Source of the DNA: Agromyces mediolanus
GTDB lineage: Bacteria; Actinomycetota; Actinomycetes; Actinomycetales; Microbacteriaceae
Length of the DNA: 64,000 nt
Assembly (NCBI RefSeq): GCF_014648575.1
Contig: NZ_BMRJ01000001.1
Location: forward strand, 434,653-498,652
Direction: 5' to 3'
Each line of letters starts with the position of its first letter. Position 1 is the first letter of the stretch. Positions 58,320 through 64,000 of this stretch are shown one piece after another. The notes below the pieces were generated by a model. The model saw only the letters and a list, made by a program, of their open reading frames with translations. It had not been told where the DNA came from and ran no database searches. Both the position numbers and the translations under genes were made by a program.

Positions 58320-58817
58320 TCAGCCGGCCGCGGCGCTCGCGGCGCGGCGGCGCATCGCCGGGGTGATGTCGCGGCGGTGCCACTCGATGAGGTTCGCCCG
58401 GTCGAAGCCGCGCCGGCAGAGCCCGCAGCTGAGCGGCCGCTCGGGCCGGCGGTACCGGTAGTGCACGTGCCCCGCCGGGCAGCGGCCGACCCAGGGCGCG
58501 AGCTCGTCGGCGATCTCGCCGTCGTGGGTGCGGCGGCCGACGTAGCCGAGCTCGGCCGCGGTCTTGGCCCACTTCGGGCCGTGTCCGGCGCGCGGGCCGG
58601 CGAGCGCGTGCGCGACCTCGTGCAGCAGGATCTGGTGGATCTCGTCGTCGTCGTAGCGGGCGGCGAGGTAGCGCGACACCGAGATGTGCTTCGCCGTGTA
58701 ATTGCAGAGGCCTGCGCGCTTCTTCGCATTGTCGAAGCCGAAGCTCCACTGGGCGGGATCGAGGTGCAGGGCGATGAGCGCCTCGGCCCACCGCCTGACC
58801 CGTTCGAGTTCCGCCAT
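58320..58817 (-). CDS. SprT-like zinc metalloprotein
   Basis: A 165-aa protein with the zincin motif HEVAH (66-70) and a C-terminal C4-like zinc ribbon (GRCPAGHVHYRYRRP...LSCGLCRRGFD). Related eukaryotic SPRTN cleaves DNA-protein cross-links; bacterial SprT proteins have unproven roles. ATG at 58815-58817 is chosen because family similarity starts here. It lies 89 bp upstream of the CGNR gene on the same strand. Confidence 0.85.
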   Translation of the reverse strand: MAELERVRRWAEALIALHLDPAQWSFGFDNAKKRAGLCNYTAKHISVSRYLAARYDDDEIHQILLHEVAHALAGPRAGHGPKWAKTAAELGYVGRRTHDGEIADELAPWVGRCPAGHVHYRYRRPERPLSCGLCRRGFDRANLIEWHRRDITPAMRRRAASAAAG

Positions 58818-58887
58818 GGGACAGAGAATAGCGCCGCCCACCGGCACCCGGCCCGCGTCGGCGTCGGCGCTCGGCTTCGGCGTCCGC

Positions 58888-60051
58888 TCAGCCCGTGAGG
58901 CCGACGAGCAGCAGCCGGTCGTCGCCCGCGCGGGGGTCGCCGCGGCCGTCGGTGTTGTTCGTCAGCACCCAGAGCCCGCCGCCCGGCGCCGCGACGACGT
59001 CGCGCAGCCGCCCGTGCTCGCCCGCGAACCAGGCCTCCGCCGTCGGCGCGGCCGCGCTCGCCGGGGAGACCGCCCACAGCCGTTCGCCGCGGAGTGCCGC
59101 GAGGAACAGTGCGTCCCCGGCCGCCGTCAGCCCGCTCGGACTGGCCTCCGACGTCGGCCACTGCAGCACCGGGTCGACGAAGGCCGGGTCGCCCGCGACG
59201 CCCTCCACGACGGGCCAGCCGTAGTCGCCGCCCGGCTGGATGAGGTTGAGCTCGTCCCAGGTGTTCTGGCCGAACTCCGCCGCCCACAGCCGGCCCGAGG
59301 CATCCCAGGCGATGCCCTGCGGATTGCGGTGGCCGAGGCTCCAGACCTGCGTGCCGAAGGGGTTGCCGGGCGCGGGCGCGCCGTCCGGCGTCATCCGCAG
59401 GATCTTGCCGGCGAGCGAGCCGCGGTCGCGCGCCGCGTCGCGCAGCCCGGCGTCGCCCGTCGTCGCGTAGAGGAAGCCGTCGGGGCCGAAGGCGAGCCGG
59501 CCGCCGTTGTGGTTGCCCGCCTTCGGGATGCCGGTGAGCACCGGCTCGGCCGCGCCGAGCGCGATCGCGCCGGGGTCGCCGGTCACCGGCATCCGCACGA
59601 TCCGGTTGTCCTCGGGCCCGGTGAACATCGCGTAGAGGGATGCCTCGCGCGCGCCGTCGCCCGGCAGCTGGGCGAGGCCCAGCAGGCCGCCCTCGCCGCC
59701 CGGGGCGACGCCCGGCACCTCGGCGACCACGCGGGTGCCGCCGCCGGGCAGCACCTCGACGATGCGGGCGAGGTCGCGCTCGCTCACGAGCACCGCGCCG
59801 TTCGGCAGGGCGACGACCGACCACGGCGCGTCGAGGCCCGTCGCGAGCTCGCGGACCGAGCCGTCCGGTCGGAGCACCGGGGGCGGCGCGGGCGGCGGGG
59901 AGGGGGCCGGGCTGGTCGCGGCGGGCGTCCCCGGGGCGCTCGGCGGCGGGCTCGTCGGCGCGGCGTCGCCCGGCCCGCAGGCGGTGAACGCGAGGAGCGC
60001 GAGGGCCGCGACCGCGACGGGGCCGCTCATGCGGCGGGTGCGGTTCGGCAT
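58888..60051 (-). CDS. PQQ-dependent sugar dehydrogenase-like lipoprotein
   Basis: Secreted lipoprotein of 387 aa with lipobox FTAC (Cys25), a Pro/Ser/Ala-rich linker (about 28-60) and a six-bladed beta-propeller of the soluble glucose dehydrogenase type. Typical blocks are GLDAPWSVVALPNGAVLVSER, KAGNHNGGRLAFGPDGFLYATTGD (with the catalytic-base-like His), SLGHRNPQGIAWD and GQNTWDELNLI, each read in short parts. PQQ binding is not certain from sequence. It is divergent from pxpA by 106 bp. Confidence 0.85.
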   Translation of the reverse strand: MPNRTRRMSGPVAVAALALLAFTACGPGDAAPTSPPPSAPGTPAATSPAPSPPPAPPPVLRPDGSVRELATGLDAPWSVVALPNGAVLVSERDLARIVEVLPGGGTRVVAEVPGVAPGGEGGLLGLAQLPGDGAREASLYAMFTGPEDNRIVRMPVTGDPGAIALGAAEPVLTGIPKAGNHNGGRLAFGPDGFLYATTGDAGLRDAARDRGSLAGKILRMTPDGAPAPGNPFGTQVWSLGHRNPQGIAWDASGRLWAAEFGQNTWDELNLIQPGGDYGWPVVEGVAGDPAFVDPVLQWPTSEASPSGLTAAGDALFLAALRGERLWAVSPASAAAPTAEAWFAGEHGRLRDVVAAPGGGLWVLTNNTDGRGDPRAGDDRLLLVGLTG

Positions 60052-60157
60052 CCTGCCCCCGTTCCTCGTCGACGTCGTCGGCTCCAGTCTGCGCGCCGCG
60101 CACCCGCGCGGCAACGCCCGCCGCGCGACGCCGCACGCGGCGCGGCAGAATGGGGTC

Positions 60158-60919
60158 ATGGCGGCGGCGATCGATCTGAACTGCGACCTCGGCGAGTCGT
60201 TCGGGGCGTGGCGGCTCGGCGACGACGAGACGATGTTCGGCCTCGTGACGAGCGCGAACGTCGCGTGCGGCTTCCACGCCGGCGACCCCGCCACGATGCG
60301 CCGGAGCGTCGGGCTCGCCGCCCGGCACGGCGTCGCCCTCGGCGCGCACCCCGGCTACCGCGACCTCGGGGGCTTCGGCCGGCGCGCGCTCGACGTCGCG
60401 CCCGAGGAACTCGCCGCCGAACTGCTCTACCAGCTCGGCGCCCTCGACGGCCTCGCCCGGGCGCAGGGCGTCCGCGTCCGCTACGTCAAGGCGCACGGTG
60501 CGCTGTACCACCGGCTCGGCGCCGACGAGCGCGCCGCCGCCGCGTTCGCCGAGGCCCTCGCCGCCTACGATCCCGCGCTGCCCGTGCTCGGTGCTCCCGG
60601 CGGGGCGATCGAGCGGGCGGCGCAGGCGGCCGGCCTCCGCTTCGCCCGCGAGGCGTTCGCCGACCGCGGCTACGGCGCCGACGGCCTGCTGCTGCCGCGC
60701 GGGGCCGAGGGCGCGCTCGTCACGGACCCCGAGGAGGTCGCCGCCCGCGCCGTCGCCCTCGCCACGACCGGGGCGGTGCCGCTCGCGGACGGCGGTGCGC
60801 TCGAACTCGCCCCCGACTCGATCTGCCTGCACGGCGACACCCCCGGCGCGCCCGAGCTCGCCCGGCGCGTGCGGGCGGCGCTCGAGGCGGCCGGCGTCCT
60901 GGTGCGGGCGTTCGCATGA
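60158..60919 (+). CDS. pxpA: 5-oxoprolinase subunit PxpA (LamB/YcsF family)
   Basis: A 253-aa TIM-barrel-like subunit of the ATP-dependent 5-oxoprolinase, which opens pyroglutamate to glutamate. The N-terminal IDLNCDLGESFGAW and VACGFHAGDPATMRR, then GAHPGYRDLGGFGRR and VRYVKAHGALYHRL, are hallmark motifs. Start ATG at 60158. It overlaps pxpB by 4 bp (ATGA). Confidence 0.93.
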   Translation: MAAAIDLNCDLGESFGAWRLGDDETMFGLVTSANVACGFHAGDPATMRRSVGLAARHGVALGAHPGYRDLGGFGRRALDVAPEELAAELLYQLGALDGLARAQGVRVRYVKAHGALYHRLGADERAAAAFAEALAAYDPALPVLGAPGGAIERAAQAAGLRFAREAFADRGYGADGLLLPRGAEGALVTDPEEVAARAVALATTGAVPLADGGALELAPDSICLHGDTPGAPELARRVRAALEAAGVLVRAFA

Positions 60920-61590
60920 CCGTGCGACTGCTGCCGAGCGGACCCGACGCGATCCTCGTCGAGTGCGGCTCGCAGGCCGAGGTGCTCGCGCTGCACGAGG
61001 CGCTCGCCGCCGAGCCGCCCGCGGGGCTCGTCGAACTCGTGCCGGCCGCGCGCACCGTGCTCGTCAGCGTCGATCACCGGGTGCTGCCGCTCGAGACGGC
61101 GGCGAGCTGGGTGCGGCGCGCGGCGCAGCGGAGCCCGGCCGACGGCGCAGTGGCCCCGTCCTCCGCCACGGTTCTCCCCGAACGCGCCGCGCCGGTCGTC
61201 CTCGACGTCAGCTACGACGGCGAGGACCTCGACGACACCGCGCGGCTGCTCGGCATCGGGACGGCCGAGCTCGTCGCCCGCCACCTCGCCGCCGAGTGGC
61301 GGGTCGCGTTCATCGGCTTCGCCCCCGGCTTCGCCTACCTCGTGAGCGACGACTGGCCCTATCGCGTGCCCCGGCTCGACGCCCCGCGCACGCGCGTGCC
61401 CGCCGGATCGCTCGCGCTCGCCGACGGCTACACCGGGGCCTACCCGCGGGAGAGCCCGGGCGGCTGGCGGCTCATCGGCCGCACGGAGGCGGTGCTCTGG
61501 GACGAGCTGGCCGAGCCGCCGGCCCGGCTCGTGCCCGGGGCGCGGGTGCGGTTCCGCGAGTCCGGCTCGCGGATCGGGGCGGACTCGTGA
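60916..61590 (+). CDS. pxpB: 5-oxoprolinase subunit PxpB (KipI-like)
   Basis: A 224-aa cyclophilin-like subunit. The C-terminal half has the family text FIGFAPGFAYL, RLDAPRTRVPAGSLALADGYTGAYP and GGWRLIGRT, each read in short parts. Coupled by ATGA to pxpA and GTGA to pxpC. In Bacillus the same family includes KipI, a kinase inhibitor, but the pxpABC order supports the oxoprolinase role. Confidence 0.9.
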   Translation: MTVRLLPSGPDAILVECGSQAEVLALHEALAAEPPAGLVELVPAARTVLVSVDHRVLPLETAASWVRRAAQRSPADGAVAPSSATVLPERAAPVVLDVSYDGEDLDDTARLLGIGTAELVARHLAAEWRVAFIGFAPGFAYLVSDDWPYRVPRLDAPRTRVPAGSLALADGYTGAYPRESPGGWRLIGRTEAVLWDELAEPPARLVPGARVRFRESGSRIGADS

Positions 61591-62450
61591 CGGCGCTCCG
61601 CATCGTCGCGCCCGGCGCATCCTGCCTCGTCGAGGACCTCGGCCGGCCGGGCCTCGCCCGCCTCGGCGTCGGGCGCTCGGGCGCCGCCGACCGCGGCGCG
61701 CTCGCGCTCGCGAACCGGCTCGTCGGCAACGCGGAGGGGGCGGCCGGCCTCGAGGTGCTGCTCGGCGGCTTCCGCGCGGTCGCGGAGGCGGATGCCTGGA
61801 TCGCCGTCACGGGCGCGCGCGGCCCCATCCTCGTCGACGGCGTCGAGGCGCCGCCGGCCGTCGCCGTGCGGGTGCCGGCCGGCGCCGAGCTGGAGCTGCG
61901 GCCCGCCGAGCACGGCCTCCGCTATCTCGTCGGGGTGCGCGGCGGCATCGCGGCGCCCGAGGTGCTCGGCTCGCGCTCCCGGGACACGCTCGCCGGGCTC
62001 GGTCCCGTCCCGGTCGCGGCGGGCGACCGCCTGCCGATCGGCCCGGAGCCCGAGGCGCCGGTCGCGCTCCTCGACCGCGAGGCGGCGTTCGCCCCGGTGG
62101 ACGGGCCCGTCGTGCTCGAACTCGTGCCGGGCCCGCGCGCCGACTGGTTCACCGACGCGGCCCGGGCGCTCCTCTTCGACGCGGAGTGGCGCACCTCGGC
62201 GGCGGCCGACCGGGTCGGCACCCGGCTCGAGGGGCCGGCGCTCGATCGGCTCGTGGCCGGCGAGCTCGCGAGCGAGGCGACGGTGCCGGGCTCGATGCAG
62301 GTCTCCACCTCGGGGCAGCCGACGATCCTCGGGCCCGACCGCCCGGTCACGGGCGGCTACCCGGTGATCGCGATCGTCGCGCCCGCCTCGCTCGACCGCG
62401 TCGCCCAGCTCCGCCCCGGCCAGCCCGTGCGCTTCCGCCACGCCCGCTGA
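61587..62450 (+). CDS. pxpC: 5-oxoprolinase subunit PxpC (KipA-like)
   Basis: A 287-aa biotin-dependent-carboxyltransferase-like fold subunit. Motifs are VEDLGRPGLARLGVGRSGAAD, LRYLVGVRGGIAAPEVLGSRSRDTLAGLG in two parts, and the C-terminal EATVPGSMQVSTSGQPTILGPD. Start GTG at 61587 overlaps the pxpB stop. It completes a pxpABC operon for pyroglutamate clearance, which is separate from the HyuAB cassette at 10-15 kb. Confidence 0.91.
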   Translation: MTALRIVAPGASCLVEDLGRPGLARLGVGRSGAADRGALALANRLVGNAEGAAGLEVLLGGFRAVAEADAWIAVTGARGPILVDGVEAPPAVAVRVPAGAELELRPAEHGLRYLVGVRGGIAAPEVLGSRSRDTLAGLGPVPVAAGDRLPIGPEPEAPVALLDREAAFAPVDGPVVLELVPGPRADWFTDAARALLFDAEWRTSAAADRVGTRLEGPALDRLVAGELASEATVPGSMQVSTSGQPTILGPDRPVTGGYPVIAIVAPASLDRVAQLRPGQPVRFRHAR

Positions 62451-62485
62451 CTCGCCGGGACCTCGCCGCGACTCGGCCGGGACGC

Positions 62486-62523
62486 GCTACTTGGCGAGGA
62501 AGACGCTATTTGGCGAGGAAGAC
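62486..62523. repeat. 19-bp tandem duplication over a stop codon
   Basis: GCTACTTGGCGAGGAAGAC (62486-62504) and GCTATTTGGCGAGGAAGAC (62505-62523) are adjacent, with one difference. The second copy encodes the last residues VFLAK and stop of the spermidine-synthase-like gene; the first copy lies just beyond that stop. Confidence 0.85.
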
Positions 62524-63372
62524 GGAGCGGGCCGGCGGCGGGCTCGGCACCGCCGTGGCATCCGTCACCACCGGCGCGCCCGCGACGAAGCGGCGCAGCT
62601 CCTCGCCGTCGACGAGCTTGGCGGGCGCCGGATCGCTCGCGAGCCGGCGCGGCAGCTCGGCGAAGGGCAGCTCGGCGTCGCTCGCGTACATCACGACGTT
62701 GCCGAAGCGGCGCCCCTTCAGCATCGAGGCGTCGGCGGCGATCGCGACGTGCGCGAAGACGTGGCCGAGGGTCGCCGCCTGCGCCCGGGCGAAGCCGAGC
62801 CCGGCCCCGTCGGCGACGTTCACCGCGACGATGCCGCCGGGCGCGAGCCGCGGCTGCAGCAGGCCGTAGAACTCGGCGCTCGTCACGTGCGCGGGCGTGC
62901 GCGCGCCCGAGAAGATGTCGACGACGGCGAGGTCGACGGCGCCGTCGAGCCCGGCGGGCAGCTTCTGCAGCACGGCGCGCGCGTCCCCGTGGCGAACCCG
63001 CAGCTGCGCGCCGCGGGGGAGCGGCAGCACCTCGCGCACGAGCTCGACGAGCTCCGACTCGAGCTCGATCACCTGCTGCCGGGAGCCCGGGCGGGTCGCG
63101 ATGACGTAGCGGGGCAGGGTGAGCGCCCCGCCGCCGAGGTGCAGCGCCGTGATCGGCTCGCCCTCGGCGCGGACGAGGTCGATCGCGTGCCCGATGCGGC
63201 GCACGTATTCGAAGCCGAGCCACTCGGGCCGTTCGAGCTCGACGTGCGACTGCGGGGTGCCGTCGACGTAGAGCGTCCAGGAGCCGGGCGTGCTGCGGGA
63301 CTCCTCGAGCTTCGCGAGGTGGCCGCTCGCGGAGAGGCGGCGTTCGAGCGGCGGATCGTCGTGGTGCGGCAC
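62506..63372 (-). CDS. Spermidine-synthase-like (SAM-dependent) protein
   Basis: A 288-aa class I methyltransferase-fold protein of the spermidine synthase-like group. Visible blocks are GHLAKLEESRSTPGSW near the N-terminus, ALHLGGGALTLPRYVIATRP (SAM loop), RVRHGDARAVLQKL and DLAVVDIFSGARTPAHVTSAEFY. The aminopropyltransferase active-site Asp pair is only partly kept, so polyamine synthesis is doubtful. Start GTG at 63370-63372. A 19-bp tandem duplication covers its stop codon. A paralogue follows upstream at the window end. Confidence 0.83.
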   Translation of the reverse strand: MPHHDDPPLERRLSASGHLAKLEESRSTPGSWTLYVDGTPQSHVELERPEWLGFEYVRRIGHAIDLVRAEGEPITALHLGGGALTLPRYVIATRPGSRQQVIELESELVELVREVLPLPRGAQLRVRHGDARAVLQKLPAGLDGAVDLAVVDIFSGARTPAHVTSAEFYGLLQPRLAPGGIVAVNVADGAGLGFARAQAATLGHVFAHVAIAADASMLKGRRFGNVVMYASDAELPFAELPRRLASDPAPAKLVDGEELRRFVAGAPVVTDATAVPSPPPARSVFLAK

Positions 63373-63415
63373 GCCCCCAACGGTACCCCGCGCCCTCGGC
63401 GGGTGCGCCGGGCGG

Positions 63416-63441
63416 GCGGCTTCAGCAGGCGGCTTCAGCAG
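63416..63441. repeat. 13-bp tandem duplication over a stop codon
   Basis: GCGGCTTCAGCAG at 63416-63428 is repeated exactly at 63429-63441. The inner copy holds the TGA stop of the second spermidine-synthase-like gene and the outer copy repeats it just beyond. Confidence 0.85.
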
Positions 63442-64000
63442 GCGCCGAAGAGCACCGCGTCGAGGCGGTCCCGTTCCAGGACGGAGGCGGGGTGGGGGCC
63501 GTGCAGCGCGAGGCGCTCCGCGACGAGGGGCGGGATGCCGGCCGGGCCGGCGACGAGGACCGCGTTCCCCTCCTCGGCGCCCGCCAGCACGCCCGCGTCG
63601 CCCGCGACGAGCAGCTCGGTGCCCGGCCGCGCCCTGGCGATCGCCCGCGCCTGCTCGCGCAGCCGGCCGAGGCCGGCGGCGTCGGCGACGTTCGCGATGA
63701 GCAGCGGCGGCCCGTCGGCGGGGTCCAGCAGGGCGAGCAGCTCGCGCTGGAAGGCGACGTCGGCGACGAAGGCGGGCGGATCGAGCCGGCTGTACAGGTC
63801 GAGCACGACGAGGTCGAAGCCCGCGCCCGCCTCCCGCAGCGCCGGCACGGCGTGGGCGGCGTCGGCGATGCGGGTCTCGACGCCCGCGGGGGCGGGCAGC
63901 CGCTCGAGCACGAGGTCCAGGAGCTCCGCGTCGAGCTCGACCACGAGCTGCGCGGAGCCCGGCCGGGTCGCCGCCACGTAGCGCGGGATGGTCAGCGCCC
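63435..64000 (-). CDS. Second spermidine-synthase-like protein (partial)
   Basis: The C-terminal 188 codons of a paralogue of the gene at 62.5-63.4 kb; the 5' part lies beyond the window. The visible start reads GALTIPRYVAATRPGSAQLVVELD, close to the neighbour's GALTLPRYVIATRPGSRQQVIELE (about 12 of the first 17 residues match). Then come TRIADAAHAVPAL, DLVVLDLYSRLDPPAF and IANVADAAGLGRLREQARA. Codons are typical of the region. A 13-bp tandem duplication covers the stop. Tandem gene duplication is likely. Confidence 0.82.
   Translation of the reverse strand, partial: ALTIPRYVAATRPGSAQLVVELDAELLDLVLERLPAPAGVETRIADAAHAVPALREAGAGFDLVVLDLYSRLDPPAFVADVAFQRELLALLDPADGPPLLIANVADAAGLGRLREQARAIARARPGTELLVAGDAGVLAGAEEGNAVLVAGPAGIPPLVAERLALHGPHPASVLERDRLDAVLFGAC

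Noticed and set aside
57563-60832. A 1089-codon open frame on the minus strand
   Set aside because: It runs antiphase through comB, CGNR, SprT, the PQQ-type dehydrogenase and antisense to pxpA; the recognised genes in other frames explain the region.

Overview
The window is a high-GC (roughly 70% or more) actinobacterial chromosome segment with GTG/ATG starts, very short intergenic gaps and many ATGA/GTGA stop-start overlaps. Several lineage-typical small families (a DUF7882-type protein, a DUF5997-type protein beside a LysR-like sensor domain, a DUF6412-type protein beside a YidC paralogue, a DUF4916-type NUDIX protein) point to Microbacteriaceae. I see no phage, insertion sequence or CRISPR array. 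It reads as core chromosome carrying several catabolic cassettes.

Layout. 0-7.5 kb: 5' part of radA with a GDSL hydrolase, tRNA-Ser(CGA) with its promoter and a shared terminator, a MarR regulator with a quinone-oxidoreductase-type gene, small NTF2-like and TetR genes, a CinA-type deamidase, a cold-shock protein behind a ~500 nt leader, and a three-His-box fatty-acid desaturase. 7.5-15 kb: a divergent cassette with an FAD amine oxidase-like gene on one side and an XRE-cupin regulator, HyuA/HyuB (hydantoinase/oxoprolinase type) and an MHS-type transporter on the other. 15-20.7 kb: a VOC protein, a WYL regulator, a UTRA GntR regulator and a CUT1 sugar ABC importer without its own ATPase.

20.9-36.0 kb is the centrepiece: a two-operon inositol locus. 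Operon 1 is iolC, a Cgl0159-type aldolase-fold gene, iolB, iolD and a NagB-family isomerase/deaminase. Operon 2 is a PHP-domain metallophosphoesterase, an AfuA-type (phosphosugar-class) binding protein, a fused permease, an ATPase, an IolE-like dehydratase/isomerase, a zinc-less ROK kinase and a Gfo/Idh/MocA dehydrogenase. A UTRA GntR regulator closes it. Related TGTC/GACA inverted repeats lie before operon 1, before the GntR gene and, in a looser form, before operon 2, suggesting one regulon. The unusual gene mix (phosphoesterase, phosphosugar-type importer, sugar kinase and NagB-like deaminase added to inositol breakdown) suggests growth on a conjugated inositol, for example an amino-sugar- or phosphate-bearing one. 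That is inference.

36-64 kb: an APC permease with a nitrilase-family amidase under a TetR regulator, GNAT, YidC paralogue, glutamine amidotransferase, LysR-like/DUF5997 pair, an aldo-keto reductase plus NMT1/SsuA-type ABC operon divergent from a FadR-type regulator, esterases, NUDIX, TerC, nucleoside hydrolase, a DEAD-box helicase with an RGG-like tail, SRPBCC, coiled-coil membrane protein, ComB, CGNR regulator, SprT, a PQQ-type sugar dehydrogenase lipoprotein, the pxpABC 5-oxoprolinase operon and two neighbouring spermidine-synthase-like paralogues (the second cut by the window end). Intergenic repeats of note are a 42-bp perfect palindrome with a 25-bp-period tandem array at 35.05-35.25 kb, and four alternating copies of a 12-bp repeat at 51.34-51.45 kb.
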